Position numbers and translations under genes: made by a program
Shown here: one piece after another, positions 53,494 to 62,210 of the stretch
How positions within the stretch are numbered: the stretch's first letter is position 1
Layout: every line of letters begins with the position of its first letter
Assembly: GCA_021794095.1 (NCBI GenBank)
Contig: JAJYRN010000002.1
Coordinates: forward strand, 233,076 to 297,075
From: Acidobacteriota bacterium
Lineage (GTDB): Bacteria > Acidobacteriota > Holophagae > Holophagales > Holophagaceae
Length of the DNA: 64,000 bases
Direction of reading: 5' to 3'
The notes under the pieces: generated by a model
What the model was told of the DNA's origin: nothing
The model's input: only the letters and a program-made list of their open reading frames with translations
The model's database searches: none

Positions 53494-54198
53494 ATGAATC
53501 CATTCGAAGTGCTGGAGATTTCACCCGACGCCTCGCCGGAGGAGGTCAAGGCGGCCTACCACCGCCTGGCGAAGCGCTGGCATCCCGACCGTTTCATGGG
53601 CGCGGAGAAGGAAACCGCTGAAGCCCGGTTTCGGGAACTCGCGGAAGCCTTCAGCATGCTGAAGGATCCGGTCAAGCGGGCCTCCATCCAACCTGTAGCC
53701 CCAAAACCCGTTCCAGCGGCACCCAGCGAGCCGGAGACGGCGCGCGAGCGCACGCCCGAAGACTGGGCGGCCATGGCGAAGGATGCGCTGACAGCAGGCA
53801 AGCTGGACCAGGCCCGGGCCTTGATCCACTACGCCATCCGGATGGACGCCTCCAAGGCGGCCTACCATGCCCTGCTGGCGGCTGTCATCGAGCAGGATGG
53901 GGGCGACATCCGGCAGGCGATCAAGGCTCTGGAAACCGCCGTGCGCTTGAATCCCAAGGATGTGGAGAGCCACCTCAAGCTCGCTACCCACTTCGAACAG
54001 CTGGGTATGGCCGCCCGCTCCCAACGGCACCTCCAGGAAGCGGTCGCTCTGGCGCCCAATCATCCCAAGCTGCGCTCACACCGTGCGGCATCCAGGCCCG
54101 GGCGCCATGAAGGCGGCAAAGCACCGGCCACCGTTCCACCTCAGAGCCTGATGGATCAGCTCAAGGATCTGTGGAACCGCTTGACCAGAAAGGGCTGA
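53494..54198 (+). CDS. DnaJ-domain protein with TPR repeats
   Basis: A 234-residue protein. Residues 1-62 form a J domain with the HPD motif in AKRWHPDRFMGAEK. A proline/alanine-rich linker (PVAPKPVPAAPSEPE) follows, then two to three TPR-like repeats (LTAGKLDQARALIHYAIRM, then QAIKALETAVRLNPKD). The C-terminal tail is basic. It probably recruits DnaK to a target held by the TPR part. It is two bases before a PP2C gene and heads the transcript towards the pil cluster. Confidence 0.82.
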   Translation: MNPFEVLEISPDASPEEVKAAYHRLAKRWHPDRFMGAEKETAEARFRELAEAFSMLKDPVKRASIQPVAPKPVPAAPSEPETARERTPEDWAAMAKDALTAGKLDQARALIHYAIRMDASKAAYHALLAAVIEQDGGDIRQAIKALETAVRLNPKDVESHLKLATHFEQLGMAARSQRHLQEAVALAPNHPKLRSHRAASRPGRHEGGKAPATVPPQSLMDQLKDLWNRLTRKG

Positions 54199-54200
54199 CC

Positions 54201-54968
54201 ATGGCGATTCGCGCAGCAGGACTGACGGATGTGGGCTGCGTGCGCAAGCACAATGAGGACAGCTTCCTGGCTGAACCGGCCTTGGGGCTGTTCGTGGTCG
54301 CCGATGGGTTGGGCGGCCACGCGGCGGGGGAGGTGGCCAGTCGCATCGTGGTCGAACGGATGACCCAATTCGTGGCGGAAACCCGTGAGAAGGACCGGAC
54401 TTGGCCCCTTGAATACGACACCCGCCTGGGATTCGACGGCAACCGGCTCAAGGCGGCCCTGCTCCTGGCCGACCAGGCCATCACGGATGACATCCAGCAG
54501 AATCCTGAGCGCGAGACCATGGGCTCCACCGTTGTCGCCTGCCTGCTGCACGGATCGAAGGTGACGCTGGCCCATGTGGGCGATAGCCGGGCCTACCTGC
54601 TCAATGCCGACGGCATCCAGCAGCTCACCCGGGACCACAGCTGGGTCGCCGAACAGGTGGCCAATGGCATCCTGACCCCCTCCGAGGCGCGGACCCACCC
54701 CTTCAGGAACGTCATCACCCAGGCTCTGGGGAGCGGAGGCGGTCTGGAGGTGGAAGTTCAGGAATTCGACCTTGGGAAACTGGACCGGCTTTTGCTTTGC
54801 TCGGATGGATTGTCAGGCATGGTGGGCGATTCACAGATCTGGGACATTGTGGCGCAGGCTCTGGACCTCCAAATCGCTGTGGAAACCTTGATTGCCACAG
54901 CCCGGGAGAACGGCGGGGAGGATAATATCACCGCGGTTTTGATCGAATCCGGCAGCGAAGAGGATTGA
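54201..54968 (+). CDS. PP2C-type Ser/Thr protein phosphatase
   Basis: A 255-residue PPM phosphatase of the PrpC/Stp type. Motifs in order: RKHNEDSFL, VVADGLGGHAAGEVAS, MGSTVVACLL, LAHVGDSRAYL, LLCSDGLSGMV and NGGEDNITAVLI, which supply the di-metal ligands. The start at 54201 is the ATG just after the DnaJ gene stop. Cytosolic. Its position before pilM suggests phospho-regulation of pilus assembly or a co-expressed kinase elsewhere. Confidence 0.92.
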   Translation: MAIRAAGLTDVGCVRKHNEDSFLAEPALGLFVVADGLGGHAAGEVASRIVVERMTQFVAETREKDRTWPLEYDTRLGFDGNRLKAALLLADQAITDDIQQNPERETMGSTVVACLLHGSKVTLAHVGDSRAYLLNADGIQQLTRDHSWVAEQVANGILTPSEARTHPFRNVITQALGSGGGLEVEVQEFDLGKLDRLLLCSDGLSGMVGDSQIWDIVAQALDLQIAVETLIATARENGGEDNITAVLIESGSEED

Positions 54969-54986
54969 CGCGAAATATCGTTAGCC

Positions 54987-55014
54987 TTGACGCCATTCAA
55001 CAACGCGGTACTAT
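54987..55014 (+). promoter_or_regulatory. Likely sigma-70 promoter of pilMNOPQ
   Basis: TTGACG at 54987-54992 and TACTAT at 55009-55014 are separated by 16 bp, with AT-rich DNA after them and the pilM GTG start 33 bp downstream. The two boxes match the sigma-70 consensus in about five and four of six positions. Read-through from the PP2C gene is also possible. Confidence 0.5.
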
Positions 55015-55046
55015 TTCCCTTACTTAATCTTCAAAAGAGGCGTCCG

Positions 55047-56129
55047 GTGGGTCTTTTCGGATCAAAAACCAAAAGTCTTGTCGGCTTGGATATCGGCTCC
55101 AGTTCGGTCAAAGTCTGCGAATTGCAGCAGATCGGCAAGGGCGCTACCAGGCGATTCCGCTTGCAGAAGCTGGGCTCCGTCCCGCTTCCGTCCGATGCCA
55201 TCGTGGACGGGGACATCATGGACGGCAACGCCGTGGCCTCGGCCATTCGGCAGGTGCTCGCGGAGCACAAAATCAAAGCCAAGGACATGGCGATTTCCGT
55301 GTCAGGCCAGCAGGTGATGGTCAAGAAAGTGACATTTCCGCTGATGAGCCCCGCGGAACTGGCGGAATCCGTCCGGTGGGAGGCGGAAAGCTTCTTCCCA
55401 GCCGGCCAAGGCCTGGATTCCTACGCCCTCGACTACGACTTGATCGAGGAGCGCGCACAGGACGGCAACATGGATGTCGTCCTGGTGGCTTGCCGCAAGG
55501 ACAAGCTGGAGTCCTACACCAGTTGTGTCGCCCAGGCCGGATGTGTTCCCCGGGTGGTGGATGTAGATGTCTTCGCCCTCCAGAATGCCTATGAAATGAA
55601 CTCCATGGGGGCCACCCGCGATGAGGTGGTGGCCCTGGTCAACCTCGGAGCCACCTTCACGAACCTCACCATGATGGTCGGCGGGAAGTCCGTCTTCTGG
55701 CGCGATATGACCTGGGGGAGCGGCCGTTACGTCGAGAAGCTCATGGAGGACTGGGGGCTTGGCCGTGAAGCCGCCGAACTGCTCAAGCGTGGTCAGGCCG
55801 CCGAGGGCAGGAACCCGGAGGAAGTGCAGCCTTCCATCAACGCCGTATCGGATGCTTTCGCGGATGAATTGAGCCGCACCCTGGACTTCTTCAAGAGCAG
55901 CTTCAAGGTGGACCGCCTTGATCGCGTGCTTCTGGCGGGGGGGGGATCCCAGGTGCATGGGCTGATTGAGGTGCTGGCGGATCGCCTCCGGGTGTCCATT
56001 GACCGTTTCAATCCATTCCAGCTCATCGAAATGGATGGGCGCACGGAGGATCCGGAGATGGTCCGGGAACTCGGCAGTGCCGCTGCCGTCGTGGTCGGGC
56101 TGGCCTTGCGTCAAGTGGGGGACCGATGA
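55047..56129 (+). CDS. pilM: Type IV pilus assembly ATPase-like protein PilM
   Basis: A 360-residue actin-fold cytosolic protein starting at GTG. It opens FGSKTKSLVGLDIGSSSVKV, the FtsA-like nucleotide loop, then has GQQVMVKKVTFPLMSP, ALVNLGATFTNLTMM and VLLAGGGSQVHGLIEVL. PilM forms rings at the inner membrane and binds the N-terminus of PilN. It is the first gene of the pilMNOPQ cluster and overlaps pilN by ATGA. Confidence 0.93.
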   Translation: MGLFGSKTKSLVGLDIGSSSVKVCELQQIGKGATRRFRLQKLGSVPLPSDAIVDGDIMDGNAVASAIRQVLAEHKIKAKDMAISVSGQQVMVKKVTFPLMSPAELAESVRWEAESFFPAGQGLDSYALDYDLIEERAQDGNMDVVLVACRKDKLESYTSCVAQAGCVPRVVDVDVFALQNAYEMNSMGATRDEVVALVNLGATFTNLTMMVGGKSVFWRDMTWGSGRYVEKLMEDWGLGREAAELLKRGQAAEGRNPEEVQPSINAVSDAFADELSRTLDFFKSSFKVDRLDRVLLAGGGSQVHGLIEVLADRLRVSIDRFNPFQLIEMDGRTEDPEMVRELGSAAAVVVGLALRQVGDR

Positions 56130-56728
56130 TCAAAATCAACCTGCTGGGTGACGCCCTGACCTCCGCGGGGGCCAAGAAGGGACAGGAGAAGCAAGCCGCC
56201 GAACCCGTCCAGGTTTACGCGGGCGGAGAGGCCGCCGGACGTTCGGCGATCCCCATCGCGGGCCTGGTGGTGGGCATCCTAATCGCCTCCACAGGCGGAA
56301 TCTACTATGCGTGGCTCAACAACGAGCTGGTGAAGGCCGAACAGAAGAAGGCCGCGCTGGAGATCGAAAAGCAGAAGTACGAGCCCTACAACCAGCTGGA
56401 AAAGACCTTCCGGGCCAAGAAGGAGGCCCTGCAGAAGAAAGAAGAGGTCATGACCAACCTGAAGCGCCAACAGGCTCTTCCGGTGCATTTCCTCGAGGAA
56501 CTGGCCAACAGCCTCCCGGATGATGTCTGGTTCCAGTCTGTGACCCAGCACGGCATGAGCGTGACCATCAATGGAGAGAGCCGGAATTTCGAGGCCATCA
56601 ATGCCTTCTATGTGAATCTCCAGTCCCGCAGCCGTTGGTTCAAGAACATCCAGTACCCGCATGCCAACAAGATCGCGAACGGATCGCTGGCATTCACCAT
56701 CTCCTTCGACCTCCAGAACGCCGTCTGA
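56126..56728 (+). CDS. pilN: Type IV pilus protein PilN
   Basis: A 200-residue bitopic inner-membrane protein. The N-terminus MIKINLLGDAL is the short cytosolic PilM-binding motif (INLLP-like). A membrane helix (SAIPIAGLVVGILIASTGGIYYAW) and a coiled-coil of Glu/Lys/Gln (EQKKAALEIEKQKYEPYNQL) follow, then the ferredoxin-like periplasmic domain. It pairs with PilO in the alignment subcomplex. Confidence 0.9.
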   Translation: MIKINLLGDALTSAGAKKGQEKQAAEPVQVYAGGEAAGRSAIPIAGLVVGILIASTGGIYYAWLNNELVKAEQKKAALEIEKQKYEPYNQLEKTFRAKKEALQKKEEVMTNLKRQQALPVHFLEELANSLPDDVWFQSVTQHGMSVTINGESRNFEAINAFYVNLQSRSRWFKNIQYPHANKIANGSLAFTISFDLQNAV

Positions 56729-56736
56729 GGTAGCCC

Positions 56737-57339
56737 ATGAATTCCCAGCTGCAGAAACAGATTCTGGTGGGTGCCGTGGCGGGTATCGTTGTGGCCGCGC
56801 TGGTCTTCTTCCTGCTTGGCGGCAAGCGGTCCGATCTGGCCGCTACGCGGACCGATATCACGACACTCCAGGCGGCCGTGGATAAAGGCAAGCTCCTCAA
56901 GGCCAGCTACGAAAAGCTGCGCGAGGAGGTCGCCAAGGAGGACAAGCGAATCGAAGCGTTGGTCAAGATCATGCCTTCCGAAGCGGACTATGGCGAGGTT
57001 CCCTATCGCATCAAGAAGCTGGCGGATGATGCGGGCATTGACCAGACGTCTTTCTCGCTCCTGCCTGAGCGGAAGACCACCTACTACACCGAGAAGCCGG
57101 TCGCGTTCACCTTCCGGGTGGGCTACCAGACCTTTGGACAGTTCGCATCCCTGATCTCCGGGTACGACAAGATCATCAATCTTTCGAATATCGAGATGAC
57201 CCGTGCCAACAACAGCCGCAGCCTCTATCCCGCCAATGTTAAATGCACGATCAGCGTCTTCGTCTACAACGTCGAGACACCGCCGCCAGGCCCCGGCGGG
57301 AAACAACCTGGAGCTGCTGCGCCGGCTCCGGCCCACTAG
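56737..57339 (+). CDS. pilO: Type IV pilus protein PilO
   Basis: A 200-residue bitopic protein: helix IVVAALVFFLLGG, coiled-coil (LQAAVDKGKLLKASYEKLREEV), then a periplasmic ferredoxin-like domain and a proline/alanine end. It forms the PilN-PilO heterodimer of the pilus alignment subcomplex. Spacing to pilN is 8 bp. Identity rests on topology and cluster position as well as sequence. Confidence 0.88.
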   Translation: MNSQLQKQILVGAVAGIVVAALVFFLLGGKRSDLAATRTDITTLQAAVDKGKLLKASYEKLREEVAKEDKRIEALVKIMPSEADYGEVPYRIKKLADDAGIDQTSFSLLPERKTTYYTEKPVAFTFRVGYQTFGQFASLISGYDKIINLSNIEMTRANNSRSLYPANVKCTISVFVYNVETPPPGPGGKQPGAAAPAPAH

Positions 57340-57361
57340 GACCAGGATTGAGGGCACCGAC

Positions 57362-57826
57362 ATGACCAGGATTCCCCTTCCCCTCGCACTTCTCGCAGGC
57401 ACCATCCTGCTGGGCCAGGCGCCTCCGCCCACGGCGGCCGCTGCGCAGCCCGGCACGGCTCCCGCGATCTCCGCAGATGCTGCATTCGATGATGTGGCCA
57501 CGATCAAGGCGACTCCATACAAGCCCACCATGCAAAGGGATCCCTTTGCGGCGCCGCGGGATGACCGCCCTCTGGACGCGCAGGACATGCTTGACGACAT
57601 TTCCGTGAAAGGCATACTTCGCCGGAACGGCAAGAGTTTCGCTATCGTTTCCGACAGCCGCGGGAATGTCCGTTGGCTGCCGGTGGGGTACCGATTCAAG
57701 GATGCTGAAATTGTCGGGATTTCCGACAAGGCCGTGACGTTCCATCAGTGGGAACTGGACACTACCAACCGCTCGGTCTTCCGGACCGTGACCAAGACAT
57801 TCAATCGCGAGGAGGGTAATCGATGA
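57362..57826 (+). CDS. pilP: Type IV pilus protein PilP
   Basis: A 154-residue exported protein. The signal is LPLALLAGTILLGQAPPP. The mature end has the PilP-type fold: YKPTMQRDPFAAPRDDRPLD, then DISVKGILRRNGKSFAIVSD and GNVRWLPVGYRFKDAEIVGI. It connects the PilNO complex to the PilQ secretin. Unlike many PilPs, no lipobox cysteine is visible. It overlaps pilQ by ATGA. Confidence 0.88.
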   Translation: MTRIPLPLALLAGTILLGQAPPPTAAAAQPGTAPAISADAAFDDVATIKATPYKPTMQRDPFAAPRDDRPLDAQDMLDDISVKGILRRNGKSFAIVSDSRGNVRWLPVGYRFKDAEIVGISDKAVTFHQWELDTTNRSVFRTVTKTFNREEGNR

Positions 57827-59868
57827 ATGCTCGCCTGAGTTCCTTGCTTGTCGCAGGGGGCGTGGTCCTGGCGGGGATCCAAGCGGGATCCCTCCTGGCC
57901 GCCCCGGCTGCGCTCGCCGCCCAGCCCGTCAAGGCCGCCACGACGCACCTTGAATCCGCACGTCTCACCACGGATGGAGCTGGCGCGAGCATTCTGCTCC
58001 GTGTGCCCGGATTCGCGGGCCGCCCGGGACTCCAGGTCCTCCATTCTCCCTTCAGGGTGGTGGTGGATCTGCCCGGGGTCCAGCGCGGCACCCAGGTCAG
58101 CCGGAAAGATCTGGCGGGCCTGACGCATCCACTCATCCATCGGGTCAGGCTTGGGCAGTTCACCGCCATGCCGCATCCAGTGACCAGACTGGTGCTGGAT
58201 GTGGTTCCAGGCACCCAGGCCACGGTGATGCCCGCTTCGGATGGGATCCAGATCCTTCTGATGCCAGGCCAGGGCAAGGTCCAGGCCCACATGGAGGGCT
58301 TTGACACCGAACCTTTGCGGCCGATGGTAGAACCCACGGTCGTCACGGCTCAGTTGAAACCCCCTCAGGTTCCGGTGGCCGCGCCCGCACGACCGCTCAC
58401 CCCGCTGCCCTCAGTAGGCCCCGTCTTCCAGACCCTTCCGCGGCTGGCTGCGGCAACGGTCTTGAGCGCTGCCACACCGGAGGCCGCCCAGGCGCAGCCT
58501 GCCGCCCAGGCCCCGCCCGCGGCGGAATCTGCGCCGAGGAACCCCTACGTCGGTCGCACCCTGGGAGACGACACCCCCAAGTACACCGGCTCGCGCATGA
58601 CCATTGACCTCCAGAACACCGATATCCGTGAATTCCTGAGGATTCTGGCCGATACGGGGCATCTCAATCTGGTCATGGATCCCGATGTCCAGGGGAACTA
58701 TGGGTACCGGTTCACGGACACGCCCTGGGATCAGATCCTGGATGTGGTGCTGAAGAATGCCGGACTGGGCAAGGAAATCCAGAATGGTGTGCTTCGCGTG
58801 GCCAAGGTGGAGAAACTCCAGAAGGAAGCGGAGGAACGCAAGAAGCTGGAGGAAACCCGTGCTTTGGCCGGTCCCCTGCAGACCATCACCCGCCCCCTGT
58901 CCTATGCCAAGGTCAGCGATGTCCAAAGCATCATCAAGAACATGCTGACGAAGCGGGGTTCGGTCATTCTCGACGAACGCACCAACACCCTCATCATCAC
59001 GGACCTTCCCAGCAACATCAAAGTGCTCGATCAGCTCCTGCAGACACTCGATGTCCAGATTCCCCAGGTCCAGATCGAGGCCCGCATCGTCGAGGCCAAC
59101 AAGAACTGGCAGCGCGCCTTCGGCGTCGTCTGGCCCCAGGCTAACGTGGCGCCCACCGCTATTTCCGGTGCTTCGGGTAGCACCACCGGCACGCCATGGG
59201 TTGGCACTCAGTCGCCCTACTGGAATGGTGTGCAGGGGTTCAATCGTACCGCCTCTGGGCAAGCTGCTTCCGTCGCGTGGGCCCCAGGCATGAACGGCGT
59301 CACCAGCATTCCGAGTCCCGCTGGCGAGTTCTGGTTCTCCTTCCTCAGCGACCGGTTCAGCATCAACGCGGTGCTCCAGGCCCTGGAAAGCGAAGGCGTG
59401 GTGAAGATCGTGTCCTCGCCCAAGGTGGTCACCCAGAACAACAAGAAGGCCACCATCCTCAGCGGCGAGAAGATCCCCTATCCCACCCAGCAGGGTGGAG
59501 CCCAGGGCGGCGCCATCACCGTGGCCTTCGTGGATGCCAACCTCGAGTTGGATGTCACCCCGCAGATCACCAACGAGGGAACCATCATCATGGATATCAA
59601 GCTGGAAAAGGCCGAGGCCGATTTCAGCCGGACCGTGAATGGAACTCCGACCATTCTCCGGAAGGCCCTCGATACCCAGGTGCTGGTCCGGGATGGCGGC
59701 ACGGCGGTGCTGGGCGGCGTCTATGTCACCAACACCACCACTGGAAGCGCCGGTGTGCCGTTCCTGTCGAAGATCCCGTTCCTGGGTGCCCTGTTCCGGA
59801 ACAAAAGCAAGCAGACCTCCGATGCGGAACTGCTGATCTTCATCACGCCGCACGTGCTCCGCGGCTGA
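57823..59868 (+). CDS. pilQ: Type IV pilus secretin PilQ
   Basis: A 681-residue outer-membrane secretin. After a signal peptide comes an AMIN domain (VVVDLPGVQRGTQVSRKDL), a long proline/alanine linker, then the N0 domain (MTIDLQNTDIREFLRILADTG), an N1-like KH part (RPLSYAKVSDVQSIIKNML), and the secretin core ending LLIFITPHVLRG. It forms the multimeric gate for pilus exit. The AMIN part would bind peptidoglycan. A perfect 46-bp palindrome follows the stop. Confidence 0.94.
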   Translation: MNARLSSLLVAGGVVLAGIQAGSLLAAPAALAAQPVKAATTHLESARLTTDGAGASILLRVPGFAGRPGLQVLHSPFRVVVDLPGVQRGTQVSRKDLAGLTHPLIHRVRLGQFTAMPHPVTRLVLDVVPGTQATVMPASDGIQILLMPGQGKVQAHMEGFDTEPLRPMVEPTVVTAQLKPPQVPVAAPARPLTPLPSVGPVFQTLPRLAAATVLSAATPEAAQAQPAAQAPPAAESAPRNPYVGRTLGDDTPKYTGSRMTIDLQNTDIREFLRILADTGHLNLVMDPDVQGNYGYRFTDTPWDQILDVVLKNAGLGKEIQNGVLRVAKVEKLQKEAEERKKLEETRALAGPLQTITRPLSYAKVSDVQSIIKNMLTKRGSVILDERTNTLIITDLPSNIKVLDQLLQTLDVQIPQVQIEARIVEANKNWQRAFGVVWPQANVAPTAISGASGSTTGTPWVGTQSPYWNGVQGFNRTASGQAASVAWAPGMNGVTSIPSPAGEFWFSFLSDRFSINAVLQALESEGVVKIVSSPKVVTQNNKKATILSGEKIPYPTQQGGAQGGAITVAFVDANLELDVTPQITNEGTIIMDIKLEKAEADFSRTVNGTPTILRKALDTQVLVRDGGTAVLGGVYVTNTTTGSAGVPFLSKIPFLGALFRNKSKQTSDAELLIFITPHVLRG

Positions 59869-59876
59869 TCGGTTCC

Positions 59877-59922
59877 TTCCACCATGAGAACGGCCCCGAT
59901 CGGGGCCGTTCTCATGGTGGAA
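59877..59922. terminator. Perfect 46-bp palindrome after pilQ
   Basis: TTCCACCATGAGAACGGCCCCGA is followed directly by its exact reverse complement. As RNA it would fold into a very stable hairpin with a tiny loop. It separates the convergent pilQ and zinc-ribbon genes and should terminate in both directions. AAA then follows on the plus strand and GGAA precedes it, giving a short U-run for the minus-strand transcript. Confidence 0.75.
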
Positions 59923-59934
59923 ATGACTGAAGGT

Positions 59935-60135
59935 CTACTTGGCCATGGGAAGGGTGCGCACCAGCCGCTTGCAGGCGTTGCAGAGGATGGTGTAGTTGTC
60001 TGCCTGGTCGAAGTGATAGCGAAAACCCGGATCGTCAGACACCTTCTCGAGGTGGCCGAACTGGTACTCGGCGATGCGGACGCTCTGGGGGGCGGTCAGA
60101 TCGGCGCCGCAATGGGTGCAGGAGATGGCGGCCAT
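59935..60135 (-). CDS. Zinc-ribbon-like small protein (66 aa)
   Basis: A small protein with two CxxC pairs, SCTHCGADL at the N-terminus and ILCNACKRLVR near the C-terminus. That spacing fits a zinc ribbon. The middle (FGHLEKVSDDPGFRYHFDQ) is charged. No DNA-binding helix or known family was recognised. It is preceded by a 50-residue membrane protein gene on the same strand. Confidence 0.7.
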   Translation of the reverse strand: MAAISCTHCGADLTAPQSVRIAEYQFGHLEKVSDDPGFRYHFDQADNYTILCNACKRLVRTLPMAK

Positions 60136-60157
60136 GCTTGCTCCTCGTGTGCATGAT

Positions 60158-60310
60158 TCAGGCGTGGAAGGCGTGCCAGAGCCACCAGCTTAGCAGAGCC
60201 AGGACCGCCAATCCCACCGCCAGCCGCAGAAGGATCTTGCCGATCTTGTAGGCCAGAACCAGCACCAGCACGAGAATTGCGCATGCTGTGACGATCAGCA
60301 CAATGTTCAC
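60158..60310 (-). CDS. Small membrane protein (50 aa)
   Basis: Too short for the ORF track. From a GTG with GGAGG upstream it reads MNIVLIVTACAILVLVLVLAYK, then GKILLRLAVGLAVLALLSWWLWH. Two close hydrophobic helices with a lysine hinge make a hairpin membrane protein. Its GTG overlaps the TGA of the hydroxyacyl-CoA dehydrogenase gene, so it is translationally coupled. No family was recognised. Confidence 0.55.
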   Translation of the reverse strand: MNIVLIVTACAILVLVLVLAYKIGKILLRLAVGLAVLALLSWWLWHAFHA

Positions 60311-61197
60311 TTGCGCCTCCCGGATGCATCCCACTCGAAGAAACCGCGCCCAGCGCGAAGGCCGGTCTCCCCCCGCGCGACCTTGTCCCGAAGCAGCGCA
60401 GGTGGGCGGAACCGTGGCTCTCCCGTGGCGGCATGGAGGCCATCGGCGATGCGCAGCCGAAGATCCAGGCCCACACGGTCGGACAACTCCAGGGGGCCCA
60501 CGGGATGCCCGTAGCCGAGGGTCATCAGGGCATCCAGATCTTCGGCTGAGGCCGTGCCCGTTTCCAGGAGGCGCATGGCTTCGAGACCTTGGGCCAGGGC
60601 CATGCGCGCGGCCGCGAAGCCGGGCTGATCGCGTACGCGGATGGGCCGCTTGCCGAGGCGTTCCGCTAATCCGATTGCCTGCTGCGTCAGGCCATCCGCC
60701 ACGTCGCCGGGTACCACCAATTCCACCACGGGCATCCGGGGGACGGGCACGAACAGATGAAACCCGAGCAGGCGCCCCTGGAGCCCCGCCCGCTCCGCGA
60801 GGATGGAGACCGGCAAGGAGGATGTGCCCGTCAGGATCGCCAGGTGCTTAGGCTCCCAGGAACCGATGGCAGCCAGCACCGCTGCTTTGCGGTCTAGATC
60901 CTCCGGGATGGCTTCCAACAGGAAGTCCATGTCCTGGAGCGAGTCTGGACTGAATCCATGGGGCGAGAGGCGCGCCTTAACTGCCGCCTGGGTCTCAGCC
61001 GACAGGTGGCCCTTGCCCGTGGCACGCGCCCAGCGCCGCTCGATGTCCATGCATCCGCGGGTGGCGTGCTCCAGATCCCTGCCGAGCAGGCGGACCTTGA
61101 GGCCGCATTCGGCGGCCCACTGGGCCAGGGACAGGCCAAGGACACCCGGGCCTAGAATGCCCAGGTCCGCAGCATCTCTCCTTGCGCCTTGCTGCAT
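60307..61197 (-). CDS. 3-hydroxyacyl-CoA dehydrogenase family protein
   Basis: A 296-residue NAD-dependent dehydrogenase of the HbdA/PaaH group. The dinucleotide loop is LGILGPGVLGLSLAQWA, the catalytic histidine lies in LLGFHLFVPVPRMPVVELV, and the C-terminal domain starts at GFAAARMALAQGLEAMRLLE. The usual HFFNPV is HLFVPV, a change at the asparagine. It oxidises 3-hydroxyacyl-CoA, in line with the acyl-CoA genes elsewhere in the window. It is divergent from the PP2C gene. Confidence 0.85.
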   Translation of the reverse strand: MQQGARRDAADLGILGPGVLGLSLAQWAAECGLKVRLLGRDLEHATRGCMDIERRWARATGKGHLSAETQAAVKARLSPHGFSPDSLQDMDFLLEAIPEDLDRKAAVLAAIGSWEPKHLAILTGTSSLPVSILAERAGLQGRLLGFHLFVPVPRMPVVELVVPGDVADGLTQQAIGLAERLGKRPIRVRDQPGFAAARMALAQGLEAMRLLETGTASAEDLDALMTLGYGHPVGPLELSDRVGLDLRLRIADGLHAATGEPRFRPPALLRDKVARGETGLRAGRGFFEWDASGRRK

Positions 61198-61286
61198 CCG
61201 ATGCCCTCCCCTCCCGCTATGATGAACGGAAAGGGCCGTTCACTGTTCCCGCTTTCCCTCGACTTCCAGCAGGGCAAACCCTCTTC

Positions 61287-62210
61287 ATGCTGATCGACTA
61301 CGCTGCCATCACTCATCCGGGCAAGGTCCGGAAGAACAATGAGGACGCCTACCTGCTGAGCGCGCTGGACGGCGATGAGCCCATTCTGAATGGGCCCTCG
61401 CGGCCTCTGCGGGTGGGGAGCCCCGGGCTACTGGTGGCCGTGGCCGATGGCATGGGGGGTGCTGCTGCCGGTGAGGTGGCCAGTCGGGAAGGTCTCGCCG
61501 CCGTGGCGGTGCACCTGTTCGGGCACTGGGGCCGGAGCGCCGCCAAGGGGGCGTTGGATACGGATCTGCTGACGGCCCTGGAGACGGCCGTACTCCAGGC
61601 CAGCGATGCGGTGCTTCGCTATTCCGATGATGACCGCACCGCCCGCGGCATGGGATCCACCCTGACTGCCATGGTCATCTGGAATGGCCTGGTCCATGTG
61701 GCCCAGATTGGCGATTCCCGGGCCTATCTCTACCGCCAGGGCCTGCTGCACCAGATCACCGAGGACCAGACCCTGGTGAATGACTTGGTGGCCCAGGGCA
61801 CGCTGACCCGGGAAGAGGCGCGGACCCATCCCCAGCGCAACATGATCACCCAGGCCCTCGGCTCACCCCAGCCGCTGCGTGTGGCCCTTTATCGCGTGGC
61901 CCTCCGGCGGGGGGACCGCCTGCTCTGCTGCTCCGATGGGCTTCACGGAGAGGTTCCGGACGAGCGGATTCTGGACGTGCTGAAGCGCCACCATACGCCC
62001 AAGCAGAGCCTTGAGGAATTGATCGAGGAGGCCCTGGCCCATGGAGGGCGGGACAACATCACGGCCGTGCTGCTCCATTTGACAGATCCCACGCTGCCGC
62101 TGCCCGGCGAGCCGGGGGAGCCTGCAGTCCAGCGGGTGACCGGGGGCCAGGCTGGGACGGGCCTTCTGGCCCGCCTGTTCGGTAACTTCCGGGGGAGGCG
62201 CCGGCGATGA
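61287..62210 (+). CDS. PP2C-type Ser/Thr protein phosphatase
   Basis: A 307-residue PPM phosphatase, the second in the window. Motifs: RKNNEDAYLL, VAVADGMGGAAAGEVAS, MGSTLTAMVIW, VAQIGDSRAYLY, LCCSDGLHGEV and HGGRDNITAVLLH. The C-terminal 30 residues form a variable proline-rich tail ending in an arginine cluster. The ATG at 61287 was chosen because the domain begins there. It overlaps the RdgC-like gene by four bases. Confidence 0.9.
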   Translation: MLIDYAAITHPGKVRKNNEDAYLLSALDGDEPILNGPSRPLRVGSPGLLVAVADGMGGAAAGEVASREGLAAVAVHLFGHWGRSAAKGALDTDLLTALETAVLQASDAVLRYSDDDRTARGMGSTLTAMVIWNGLVHVAQIGDSRAYLYRQGLLHQITEDQTLVNDLVAQGTLTREEARTHPQRNMITQALGSPQPLRVALYRVALRRGDRLLCCSDGLHGEVPDERILDVLKRHHTPKQSLEELIEEALAHGGRDNITAVLLHLTDPTLPLPGEPGEPAVQRVTGGQAGTGLLARLFGNFRGRRRR

